Assembly: GCF_025420585.1 (NCBI RefSeq)
Contig: NZ_JAOEGB010000009.1
Span: 1-64,000 of the forward strand
Direction: 5' to 3'
Length of the DNA: 64,000 nucleotides
Origin: Planotetraspora sp. A-T 1434
GTDB lineage: Bacteria > Actinomycetota > Actinomycetes > Streptosporangiales > Streptosporangiaceae
Positions 50,033-58,173 of the stretch are shown piece after piece (positions within the stretch are counted from its first letter, which is position 1; each line of letters starts with the position of its first letter). Under the pieces are notes generated by a model. It searched no databases, had not been told where the DNA came from, and saw only the letters and a list, made by a program, of their open reading frames with translations. The position numbers were made by a program, and so were the translations under genes.

Positions 50033-51334
50033 TTACGCGGGGGGCGCCGACGGCGTCGCCGAGGGAGAGGGCGTCGCCGAGGGAGAGGGCGAGGGCGAGG
50101 GCGGGTTGGCCGGGGTTCCGGTCGGCGTGGCGATCGAGCCGGACCAGAGGTTCTTGGCCGCACCGTAGACGCCGTAGAGCTCGCCGTCGAAGTACGGGGA
50201 GATGCTGGTGTCGTAACGGTCGTTGCCGTCGGTGTCGGAGACGCCGATGGTGACACCGTTCAGGTAGCCGAGACGACGGCCGTTGCTGTACTTCAGCAGC
50301 CACGCGGAACCGAGGGCGCCCTCGCCGGTGAAGGAGGACTTCACGGCCTGGAGCTCCTCGGCCTTGATGGAGGCAGCGGTCGCCTTGAAGGTCTTGCCGT
50401 AGCTCCACTTGAGGGTCTTGCCGGAGTAGGCGTAGTTGCCGTCCGGGTGAGACCCGCTCGGGTAGCCGAAGACGAAGACCGGCTGGCCGATCTTCTGGTT
50501 GTAGGCCAGACCCTGCCCACCGACGTTGTCACCCAGGCGACCCGCGTCCTCGAAGGCCCAGATGTAGAAGTGCCGCTGCGCCTTGTCGGTGAAGAGGAGC
50601 TTGGTCTGGTCCTTGAGCCAGCCACGGTCTCCGAGGTACTTCTTGTACGAGTGGAAGGTCTTCCAGTCGGTCTCGACCCAGTGGCCGTAGACGGCGTCGC
50701 CGTCGTGGGTGCCCTTGAGGCCGTTGTAGACGGTGACGAACGCGTAGTCGCGGTCGCCGTCCTCGTACACGTCGTAGTCGTAGTGCGTGAAGGCCTGCTT
50801 GCCGACGTAGATGCCCCACGGGGTCTTGCCCTGGTAGTAACCCGGGATGAACACCCAGTAGTCCAGGGTCGCGGCGTTCGACTCGGTGTCGTACACGCAG
50901 TGTCCGGCCGTGGCGACGAGGTTGTGGTACGCCGACTGCACCGAGGTGGCGGTGCACCAGTGCGGGCGGCCGTCGGAGCCCACGAAGAACACCTTGCCCG
51001 TGGTCTTGGGCAGGTTGATGTTCTTCGACTTGGCCGCGACCTTCTTCTCGTCGCCGATCGCCGGAACCACACCGGGCTTGCTGTCGGGAGCCGGGCCGCC
51101 CTTGCTGATGTGCTTGGCGACGACCTTCGTCTCGACGTCGTACGGCGTGGCGTTGATCAGGTTCGCCGCACCCTGGGCCAGCCAGAACGCCGTGACGTTC
51201 CAGGCCGCGATGCCGCTGTCGGCAAGGGGCTTGCTGGCGACGTCCTGCGGCGTGGCCTGAGCCGGGGCGGCGAGGCCCGCGGCCAGGAGGCCGGCGGTGG
51301 CGACGATGCCACCGAAGGCGAGAGCGCGCTTCAT
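50033..51334 (-). CDS. AP8: secreted trypsin-like pseudoprotease with Pro/Ser tail
   Basis: 433 aa. Signal peptide ends AQA-TP. His145 and Asp196 intact; Ser motif GEGALGSAW with Leu341 at the nucleophile position; Ser-loop Cys are Ser. Insert about 59 residues (HDGDAVYGHWVETDW and a Lys/Tyr-rich middle). After GSIA it has a 31-residue Pro/Ser/Thr tail (TPTGTPANPPSPSPSPS...), unique in the array and typical of an extracellular linker or wall-spanning stalk. ATG 51334 after AAGGAG. Confidence 0.9.
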   Translation of the reverse strand: MKRALAFGGIVATAGLLAAGLAAPAQATPQDVASKPLADSGIAAWNVTAFWLAQGAANLINATPYDVETKVVAKHISKGGPAPDSKPGVVPAIGDEKKVAAKSKNINLPKTTGKVFFVGSDGRPHWCTATSVQSAYHNLVATAGHCVYDTESNAATLDYWVFIPGYYQGKTPWGIYVGKQAFTHYDYDVYEDGDRDYAFVTVYNGLKGTHDGDAVYGHWVETDWKTFHSYKKYLGDRGWLKDQTKLLFTDKAQRHFYIWAFEDAGRLGDNVGGQGLAYNQKIGQPVFVFGYPSGSHPDGNYAYSGKTLKWSYGKTFKATAASIKAEELQAVKSSFTGEGALGSAWLLKYSNGRRLGYLNGVTIGVSDTDGNDRYDTSISPYFDGELYGVYGAAKNLWSGSIATPTGTPANPPSPSPSPSATPSPSATPSAPPA

Positions 51335-51356
51335 GGGGGAACTCCTTGGTCTGTCG

Positions 51357-51406
51357 TGGGACGCCTCATGCGCCCCATGCGTCAGGAAAGGGATGCGCAG
51401 ACTCTA
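51357..51406 (-). promoter_or_regulatory. AP8 promoter -10 and leader hairpin
   Basis: TAGAGT (51406-51401) and TGGGGCGC-ATGAG-GCGTCCCA (51377-51357), identical stem to AP7. Confidence 0.7.
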
Positions 51407-51609
51407 CAGCCGCTGTTTCGCCGGTAAAAGCGGCATAAAGCCCCCCGCAGAGGGCGTTCAGGCTGCCGTGACCATTCCGTTATTTAGTGTCGGGGAGAAA
51501 AACCGAATGCCGGTCGGGGGTGCTCAGGCATTGAGGCAGCTTGGCGATCTCCGAGCCCTTTTCTGCCCCGGTTTGTCGACTGGTTCCACAAGACTTTGTG
51601 GTCAAAAAC

Positions 51610-51625
51610 TGTGACGAGGATCACG
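51610..51625. promoter_or_regulatory. imperfect CRP-like palindrome upstream of AP8
   Basis: TGTGACGAGGATCACG, one mismatch to TGTGA-N6-TCACA, 276 bp before the AP8 start. Confidence 0.5.
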
Positions 51626-51931
51626 GCCCTGAAGGGGAACCAGTGCGGTTCCTGTCGCCCACGGCGCCTCGATCGTGATGGCTCGGCCCATCGTGCACGA
51701 CTGTGTTCGGCCGCTGCGCAAGCCGTCTGAACAGTGTTTTCGTAGTCATCCCGCCACTCTGTCGATCACTGGGCGCCCCGACGCCTGTCGCCGGCCCCGT
51801 GGGGACGCGGCGCTTCCATGCCTCCAGGGCGCACCGGCTCATTGCGGCGTAAGGAAAGAGCCCCGGAGCTTTGAAACCCCTGTCGCCGTTCGTCTCTGAA
51901 CGGGCAGCTATCGGGCAACGTCGTTTATCGG

Positions 51932-53087
51932 ATGCCTTTGGTTTACACGAAAGTGCCGCATCTCTTTGGCATGGAATGCCAAAAGCAAGGCTCCGGCGGG
52001 CCCCACAGCCCTTCGCTGGCCGTACCGCGTGCCACTCCCGGGCGACGGCTCGGAACGCCAGGCACTGGCGGCGGGCTCGTCATCTTCGGCCTGGACGAGG
52101 AAGACGGCTTCGCTCTGACGGGCAAGCTCTTCGCTGGGTGCAGCGTAATACTCGGACGCGAATCAGATTCGCTGGGGGGCACAGCCGTGACGAACCCGGA
52201 TATCCCGTCGAGGCGGTCCGTGAGCTTCTCTCGAACGCGCTGGTCCATCGGGATCTCGGACCGCACGCTCTGACCGAGCCGATCACTCTCAAACTGGACC
52301 AGAGCCAGCTCGTCTTGAGCAATCCCGGCGGCCTCTGGGGACTGACGTCAGATCGGCTCGGCAAGACCGGCGTGACCTCCACCAGGAACGCTTGGCTGGT
52401 CCGCATCTGCCAGAACGTCCGTTTCGGCAAGGACTACCGGGTCGTAGAGGCGTTGGCGTCAGGGATCCCGAGGATCCTTTCCAGCTTGCATCAGGCCGGC
52501 ATGGTGCCGCCCCGCTTCCATGACCAGGGGATCAGGTTCACGGTGCGCGTTCCGGACCATGTCTTGCTGGCGGAAGAGGACCTGCACTGGCTCGCCGGCA
52601 TTTCGAAAGCAGCCAGGTTCACTGACCGGCAGCGGCACGCTCTGGTGGCCATGCGGCACGGTGCATCTGGACGAACAAGAGCCTGCGAGAAGCGTTTCCC
52701 ATGGACTCCCGAGAGGCGACGGCCACGTTGTCGGCTCTTGTCCGGGTTGGCGTGGCGGAAGCCATCGGCGCGGGCGGCGGACGCGCGTATCGCCTTGCTG
52801 ACGCACTTGACCGGCGAGCGGATGCCGCTGAGCACGTGCCCGAGCGGGCGAGGTCCACTTCGAAGCCGCGGATCCGGGGTGCCCGGGCAGCCAACGCCGC
52901 CGCCGTGCGTGAGGTGCTGGAGAGAGGGCCCGCGACCCTGGCGGAGCTGGCCACTGCCACGGCGCTGTCGTCCCGCCAGGTCCATTACGCGCTCCAGTTG
53001 CTCCGCGAGCAGGGAAGCGTCGTCATCGCGGGAGGGCGGGGGACCTACACGGTCTATCGCCTCACCGGCAACGCCGCGCAGGCCTGA
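51932..53087 (+). pseudogene. decayed AlbA_2 / ATPase / winged-helix regulator
   Basis: Three pieces of one family lie in different frames. 52040-52110 encodes GTPGTGGGLVIFGLDEEDGFALTG (AlbA_2-type nucleotide-binding domain). 52190-52610, frame of 51871, encodes VEAVRELLSNALVHRDLGPH and LSNPGGLWG (GHKL-like ATPase). 52701-53087 encodes a C-terminal winged helix with ATLAELATATALSSRQVHYALQLL. At least two frameshifts are needed to join them, so the gene is non-functional unless the sequence has errors. The N-terminal end is not clear. Confidence 0.72.
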
Positions 53088-53096
53088 TCACGACGG

Positions 53097-53128
53097 CGCA
53101 GGGCCCGGCTGATGGCGGCCGGGCCCTG
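53097..53128. terminator. terminator between pseudogene and AP9
   Basis: GCAGGGCCCGGC and GCCGGGCCCTGC pair around GATGGCG-type loop; between convergent genes. Confidence 0.8.
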
Positions 53129-53152
53129 CGGGGATCAAGAGGATCTAACGGT

Positions 53153-54367
53153 CTAGGCGATGGAGCCCGACCAGAGGTTGGCGGCGTGCTTGTAGATGTC
53201 GTAGAGCTCGCCGTCGAAGTACGGCGACAGGCTGGTGTCGATGCGCTGGTTGTCGTCGGTGTCCGACACCGCGATGGTGAGACCGTTCAGGTAGCCCTTG
53301 CGGGTCGGGTTGCTGTACTTGTACAGCCATGCCGAGCCTGAGGCGCCCTCACCGGTGAAGGGGCACTTCACGGCCAGCAGCTCCTGGGCCTTGATGTCGG
53401 ACGACGCGGCCGCCCAGGTCTTGCCGTAGCACCACTTCTGGGTCTTGCCGGTGAAGGCGTAGTTGCCGTCCGGGTGCGACCCGCTGGGGTAGCCGAAGAC
53501 GTAGACGTTGCCGCCCTTCTTCTGGTTGTACGCGAGGCCCTGGCCGCCGACGTTGTCGCCGAGACGGCCGCCGTCGACGAACTTCCAGATGAAGTACTCG
53601 TCGTCGGCCGTACCGGGGCCGTGCAGGTCCTTCTTGGTGAACTGGTTGACCGCGGGGGTGTAGGTGCCGTAGCTGCGGTACTTGTCGTACTGCGCCTTGG
53701 AGACCTTCTTCCAGTCGCCGGGGAGGGCGCCGCCGTCGTGCGGGGCCTTCAGAGCGTTGTAGACGGTGACGAAGGCGTAGTCACGGTCGAAGTCCTCGTA
53801 GACGTCGAAGTCGTAGTGCGTGAACGCCTGCTTGCCGACGTAGATGCCCCACGGGGTCTTGCCCTGGTAGTAACCCGGCACGAAGACCCAGTACTTGAAC
53901 GTGGCCGCGTTGGACTCGGTGTCGTAGACGCAGTGCCCGGCCGTGGCGACCAGGTTGCGGTAGTGCGACTGGAGCGAGGTCGCGGTGCACCAGTGGGGCT
54001 TCTCGTCGGCGTCGAGGAAGAACACCTTGCCGGTGGTCTTCGGCAGGTTGACGTTCTTGGAGAGGCCGCTCGGCTTGCCGCCGATGGGCTCGACCTTGCC
54101 TGGCTTGCCGTCGGCGGCCGGGCCGCCCTTGGAGACGTGCTTGGCCACGACCTGGGTCTCGACCGTGTACGGCGTGGCCGCGATCAGGTTGGCCTTGCTC
54201 TCGGCGTACCAGAAGGCGGCGACGTTCCAGGCCGCGATGCCGCTGCCGGCCAGGGGGTCGGAGGCGGTGTCGGGAGCGGCGGAAGCGGCGGAGGGGGCGA
54301 TCAGGGCGGAGCCGAGGAGGCCGGCCGCGATGGCGGGGAGGATGAGGTGCTTGGCCCGGGTGTGCAT
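53153..54367 (-). CDS. AP9: secreted trypsin-like serine protease, Ser and disulfides kept
   Basis: 404 aa. Signal peptide MHTRAKHLILPAIAAG to ASA-AP near 30. His145, Asp196 and Ser343 (GEGASGSAW, V8-like G-x-S-G-S) are all present, and both Ser-loop Cys remain (KWCYGK, VKCPF). Insert about 61 residues, Lys/Tyr/Asp-rich. Loop DTDDNQRID. It lacks the conserved array leader and palindrome, so it is regulated differently; TAAGGAG precedes ATG 54367. Confidence 0.92.
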   Translation of the reverse strand: MHTRAKHLILPAIAAGLLGSALIAPSAASAAPDTASDPLAGSGIAAWNVAAFWYAESKANLIAATPYTVETQVVAKHVSKGGPAADGKPGKVEPIGGKPSGLSKNVNLPKTTGKVFFLDADEKPHWCTATSLQSHYRNLVATAGHCVYDTESNAATFKYWVFVPGYYQGKTPWGIYVGKQAFTHYDFDVYEDFDRDYAFVTVYNALKAPHDGGALPGDWKKVSKAQYDKYRSYGTYTPAVNQFTKKDLHGPGTADDEYFIWKFVDGGRLGDNVGGQGLAYNQKKGGNVYVFGYPSGSHPDGNYAFTGKTQKWCYGKTWAAASSDIKAQELLAVKCPFTGEGASGSAWLYKYSNPTRKGYLNGLTIAVSDTDDNQRIDTSLSPYFDGELYDIYKHAANLWSGSIA

Positions 54368-54665
54368 GGGACTCCTTAGAGGAGAAGCGAGGGTGCTGCG
54401 CAAAAGGTACGAATGAGCGCTTTCACCGCGCTTGCAGCTCGCTGACCGCGCCCTCAGCCCTCCGCCGCCCCGGATGCGCTGTGGCACTTCCTGACCACCG
54501 AGGGCTTCGGCCAGGCCAGATTGTGGACACAGTGACCGACGGCACCCAGTGCTCACAACGTCATAACCCCACTCGGCGAGGCAGGGGTGAATTGCTCGTC
54601 CCCGTACTCCGCGTGAAGAGCACAGATAAGCGGGCCACCGCGTACACACGCGGTGCGGAGGAGAT

Positions 54666-54959
54666 TCAGCGGGAGGCGTCGCCCGGCGGACTGTCCTGTG
54701 CCGCGATGTCCGGACGGCGTGGCGGTGCAGCAGCCGGTGGCCCGGCATGGTCGAACGACGACCGCCCCAGGGTGATGATCTGCTCAGCGCCGCCGCCGTC
54801 CAGCGCCTGAAGCCTTTCCAGATCGGCGATCGACACCAAAGCGACCACCGGTTTGCCATGGCGGCTGAGCACGATCCGCTCGCCACCGTAGGCCACCCGC
54901 CCCATCAGCTCGGCCAACTGGGCGCGCGCCTCGGTGAAGGGCACTGCCTCGGCATCCAT
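54666..54959 (-). CDS. orphan Phd/YefM-family antitoxin
   Basis: 97 aa. Typical Phd N-terminus VPFTEARAQLAELMGRVAYGGERIVLSRHGKPVVALVSIADLERLQAL, shown here by its ends at residues 6 and 53; the C-terminal 35 residues are Pro/Ala-rich. ATG 54959 chosen as it gives the family start MDAEAVPF. No RelE, ParE or Doc toxin follows, so it is solitary. Divergent from the MFS gene. The 298-bp gap to AP9 shows no gene I recognise. Confidence 0.8.
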   Translation of the reverse strand: MDAEAVPFTEARAQLAELMGRVAYGGERIVLSRHGKPVVALVSIADLERLQALDGGGAEQIITLGRSSFDHAGPPAAAPPRRPDIAAQDSPPGDASR

Positions 54960-54995
54960 GTCTGCACAGTACTGCAGGTCCGCACACGTCAAAGT

Positions 54996-55019
54996 TGTAC
55001 ATTTTTGTAAATACGTACA
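54996..55019. promoter_or_regulatory. inverted repeat operator before MFS gene
   Basis: TGTAC (54996-55000) and GTACA (55015-55019) flank an A/T-rich ATTTTTGTAAATAC core, unusual in this G+C-rich DNA. It sits in the 70-bp region between the phd-like and MFS genes and could bind a repressor of either. Confidence 0.5.
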
Positions 55020-55030
55020 TACTCGCGATC

Positions 55031-56260
55031 ATGAGTGAGCCGCTGCGCCGCCACCGTGACTTCGTCCGGCTCTGGAGCGCCACCTTGGCCTCGACCCTGG
55101 GTGTCCAGGTCGCCTCCGTCGCCTACCCCCTGCTGGCGCTGGAACTGACCGGTTCAGCCGTCCAGGCAGGGCTGATCGGCTCCGCCGCAATGGCCGCCGG
55201 CATCGCGCTGCGTCTGCCGGCGGGCGCCCTGGTCGACCGGTGGGATCGGAGGCGCACGATGCTGAGCTGCGATCTCGTGCGAGCCGCTCTCGCCGCCGCC
55301 ACCGTCGCCGGTTCGCTGCTCGGGTTGCTCGACTGGCGGATGCTGCTGGCCGCGGCTGTGATCAGCGCCGCATGCGGGGTGTTCTTCCACCCGGCGGAGA
55401 CGGCGATGCTACGGCGCGTGGTTCCCGCCGAACACCTGCCTCAGGCCCTCGCGCACAACGAGGCACGCCAGTACGGAGCGTCGATCGCCGGTCCTCCGCT
55501 GGGTGGCCTGCTGTTCAACCTTGGGAGAACTGTCCCTCTTGCCGGAGAGCTCCTGGCCTATCTGGTGTCCTTCGCCGCGGTCCTGGCCATCCAATCCCCG
55601 ACGCCCGCCACCGCGGTCGCGGACCGGTCGCGCACTCTCCTGCGCGACATCGCCGAGGGCCTGCGCTGGACCTGGCGGCAGCGGTTCCTGCGCGTCCTGC
55701 TGGTGACGGCCGCGGGCTTCAGCCTGGTGTTCTCCGCGCTGACCCTCACCGCGATCGTCGCCGCCCGGCAGAGCGGCGCGGCACCGGCCGATGTCGGCCT
55801 CATGATGGCGATCTCCGGCGCCGGAGGACTGCTGGGCGCGCTGGCCGCTGCACGGCTGCAGCGGCGCAACCCGGCGTCGGTCGTCCTGGCGATGTTCTGG
55901 GTGGCCGCCGCGGCCATCCCCGCGATGGCCGTCCATCCCACCGCCTGGGCCATCGGGCCGCTGCTGGCCGCGGCGTTCTTCCTGGCCCCGGCGGCCAACG
56001 CGATCTTGTACACCTACCAGATGACCATCACGCCCGACCACTTGCAGGGCCGAGTGATCAGCAGCCTCGCCCTCTTCGGCAGCGCGGTGACCCCGGTCGG
56101 GCCGCTCGCCTCGGGACTGATCCTGGACCGCTGGGGTGTGACGGCCGCCCTGCTGTCGATCGCGTCCGTCATGGCGGTCGTGGCTTTGGGCGCCACGTTG
56201 AGCCCCACCATCCGGCATCTGCCCCCGCTGGCCGAGGCCGAGGCCGCGGCCGCACGTTGA
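55031..56260 (+). CDS. MFS transporter
   Basis: 409 aa, about 12 hydrophobic segments. The loop 2-3 signature GALVDRWDRRRTML near 65-78 and DHLQGRVISSLALFGSAVTPVGPLASG near 340-365 are typical of the MFS_3 (enterobactin exporter-like) group. Probably a drug or siderophore exporter; substrate unknown. ATG 55031 chosen over an upstream in-frame ATG at 54995, which would precede the operator. Confidence 0.88.
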   Translation: MSEPLRRHRDFVRLWSATLASTLGVQVASVAYPLLALELTGSAVQAGLIGSAAMAAGIALRLPAGALVDRWDRRRTMLSCDLVRAALAAATVAGSLLGLLDWRMLLAAAVISAACGVFFHPAETAMLRRVVPAEHLPQALAHNEARQYGASIAGPPLGGLLFNLGRTVPLAGELLAYLVSFAAVLAIQSPTPATAVADRSRTLLRDIAEGLRWTWRQRFLRVLLVTAAGFSLVFSALTLTAIVAARQSGAAPADVGLMMAISGAGGLLGALAAARLQRRNPASVVLAMFWVAAAAIPAMAVHPTAWAIGPLLAAAFFLAPAANAILYTYQMTITPDHLQGRVISSLALFGSAVTPVGPLASGLILDRWGVTAALLSIASVMAVVALGATLSPTIRHLPPLAEAEAAAAR

Positions 56261-56585
56261 GCGATGCCCTCCGCGCCATCCTGGATCACAGGGCAGTCCT
56301 CGATGGCGAGAAGGGTACGGTCGCCGTCGGCGCGCGCAGGCCCTTGTCAACCGCCCGTTTTCGGATGGCGGGTGACGCGGCTGCCGCACACGCGGTAGTT
56401 CGTGCCGGCCCGCACAGGCGACGCCAAGGAGGCCGCGGCGGCGACCGGCGAGGCGGTATGGCCAGGGGTACGCCGGGCAGCAAGAAGGCCCGGCCGATGA
56501 CGACCGGGCCCTCTGCTGGGGGGTGCCGAGACGACCGAACGAGCAAGCCGTGGGACGGCTATGCGATCAAGTCGTATACGGGTGA
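56261..56585. other. gap between MFS gene and AP10
   Basis: 325 bp; only the AP10 terminator hairpin (56487-56510) is recognisable. Confidence 0.5.
56487..56510 (-). terminator. AP10 terminator
   Basis: GGCCCGG and CCGGGCC pair around a 10-base loop; on the minus strand CTTCTTGC follows. Confidence 0.6.
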
Positions 56586-57764
56586 CTAGGCGATGGAGCC
56601 GGACCAGACGTTCGCGGCGGCCTTGTAGACGCCGTACAGCTCGCCGTCGAAGTACGGGGAGACGCTGGTGTCGATGCGCTTGTTGCCGTTGGTGTCGGCG
56701 ACGCCGCTGGTGACGCCGTTGAGGTAGCCGAGGCGGCGGCTGTTCTTGTAGTTGAGCAGCCAGGCGGAGCCCGAGGAGCCCTCACCGGTGAAGGAGGACT
56801 TCACGCCGACCAGTTCCTCGGCCTTGACCGCGGGGGCCTTGGCCGCGAACGTCTTGCCGTACGACCACTTGAGGGTCTTGCCGGAGAAGGCGTAGTTGCC
56901 GTCCGGGTGCGACCCGCTCGGGTAGCCGAACACGTAGACGGACTTGCCGAGCTTCTGGTTGTAGGCCAGACCCTGCCCGCCGACGTTGTCACCGAGCCGG
57001 CCGAGGTCGACGAACTTGAGGACGTAGTACTTGCCGTCCTTGGACTTGCGGATGTGGTGGTCGTACTTGTCGTAGGTCGCCTTGTCGACCTGCTTCCAGT
57101 CCCATTCCGCGGTGTCGCGCAGGTTGGTGCCCGGACCGGCCTTGATGCCGTTGTAGACGGTCACGAACGCGTAGTCGCGGTCGCCGTCCTCGTACACGTC
57201 GAAGTCGTAGTGCGTGAAGGCCTGCTTGCCGACGTAGATGCCCCAGGGCGCCTTGCCCTGGTAGTAACCCGGGATGAAGACCCAGCGGTCGAGGGTGGCG
57301 GCGTTGCTGTCGGTGTCGTAGACGCAGTGCCCGGCCGTGGCGACCAGGTTGCGGTAGTGCGCCTGGACCGAGGTGGCGGTGCACCAGTGCGGCCGGCCGT
57401 CGGCGCCCCGGAAGAAGACCTTGCCGGTCGTGCGGGGCAGGTTGACGTTCTTGGACGAGCCGCCGGACTTCTTCTCGTCACCGATCGCGGGGACGACGCC
57501 GGGCTTGCTGTCGGCCGAGGGTCCACCGGTGGAGATGTGCTTGGCGACGACCTGGGTCTCGTACGGCGTCGCGTTGACGAGGTTGGCCGCCTTCTGGTTC
57601 AGCCAGTAGGCGACCACGTTCTTGGCGGCGATTCCGCTGGTGGCCAGCGGGTCCGAGGCCGTGTCACCGGCGGCCTGAGCGGGCGCTGCCAGGGTGGCCC
57701 CGATGAGGCCGGCGGCGGCGACGCCCCCGATGGGGAGGATCAGGCGCTTGACTCGGGTGTTCAT
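56586..57764 (-). CDS. AP10: secreted trypsin-like serine protease, disulfide lost
   Basis: 392 aa. Signal peptide ends AQA-AG near 32. His146, Asp197 and Ser331 (GEGSSGSAW) complete the triad, but both Ser-loop Cys are Ser (KWSYG, VKSSF), as in the pseudoproteases; this is an intermediate state. Insert about 48 residues (AGPGTNLRDTAEWDW, KYDHHIRKSKDGK). Loop DTNGNKRID. ATG 57764 after AGGAG; carries the array leader and palindrome module. Confidence 0.92.
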   Translation of the reverse strand: MNTRVKRLILPIGGVAAAGLIGATLAAPAQAAGDTASDPLATSGIAAKNVVAYWLNQKAANLVNATPYETQVVAKHISTGGPSADSKPGVVPAIGDEKKSGGSSKNVNLPRTTGKVFFRGADGRPHWCTATSVQAHYRNLVATAGHCVYDTDSNAATLDRWVFIPGYYQGKAPWGIYVGKQAFTHYDFDVYEDGDRDYAFVTVYNGIKAGPGTNLRDTAEWDWKQVDKATYDKYDHHIRKSKDGKYYVLKFVDLGRLGDNVGGQGLAYNQKLGKSVYVFGYPSGSHPDGNYAFSGKTLKWSYGKTFAAKAPAVKAEELVGVKSSFTGEGSSGSAWLLNYKNSRRLGYLNGVTSGVADTNGNKRIDTSVSPYFDGELYGVYKAAANVWSGSIA

Positions 57765-57783
57765 GAAACTCCTGGGGATATAG

Positions 57784-57834
57784 CGGGACGCCACGTGCGC
57801 CCCATCCGTCAGTAAAGGGATAGTCAGGACACTA
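57784..57834 (-). promoter_or_regulatory. AP10 promoter -10 and leader hairpin
   Basis: TAGTGT (57834-57829) and TGGGGCGC-ACGTG-GCGTCCCG (57804-57784), eight pairs with the base pair U-G instead of U-A. Confidence 0.7.
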
Positions 57835-58009
57835 CCCTCCGGATTTACGAGCGCTTTACCCATCTGGACCCGCTTGAGCGGCGTGACTTTTCCGTGATAC
57901 TTCACAACGGGAGTCAGCTTCGAGATCATCTTGTGACGTTCGCGCAGGTGGTGTCCGGGGACTTCTCGGTCAAGTCGGCCGGGTGTCGCGACGGCGGCCG
58001 AGTGCATCA

Positions 58010-58065
58010 TGTGATGTAAATCACAGAGAGGTCATGGCACCGTTTCAGGACATATCGCGTCTAAT
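58010..58065. promoter_or_regulatory. CRP-like palindrome module upstream of AP10
   Basis: TGTGATGTAAATCACA (58010-58025), 9 bases, TGGCAC, 19 bases, TCTAAT; palindrome 246 bp before the AP10 start. Confidence 0.75.
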
Positions 58066-58107
58066 CCTCTTTGGGTGCGGCGTTCGCGGCAGCCGTACGG
58101 CATGGAA

Positions 58108-58133
58108 AAGGCCCGGCGGGAGAGCCGGGCCTT
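58108..58133 (-). terminator. AP11 terminator
   Basis: AAGGCCCGGC-GGGAGA-GCCGGGCCTT; on the minus strand followed by TTCC. Confidence 0.75.
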
Positions 58134-58173
58134 CCGGTTGGGCGGGGTGAGCGCGGGCGTGCGGGATGGGTGA

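Larger units (their letters stand above)
51335..51931. other. AP8 upstream region
   Basis: About 600 bp: AP8 leader and promoter, an imperfect palindrome at 51610-51625, then sequence leading into the decayed AlbA/ATPase gene. No intact gene is visible. Confidence 0.5.
57765..58173. other. AP10 upstream region
   Basis: 409 bp without a gene: AP11 terminator (58108-58133), palindrome module (58010-58065), AP10 promoter and leader. Confidence 0.6.

Noticed and set aside
38000-51400. Long plus-strand open frames opposite AP1-AP8 (300-570 codons, Val/Asp/Leu-rich)
   Set aside because: They mirror the codon pattern of the protease genes and show no ribosome sites or domains; antisense shadows.
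49925-51427. 500-codon plus-strand frame opposite AP8
   Set aside because: Shadow of AP8 and its GC-rich Pro/Ser tail.
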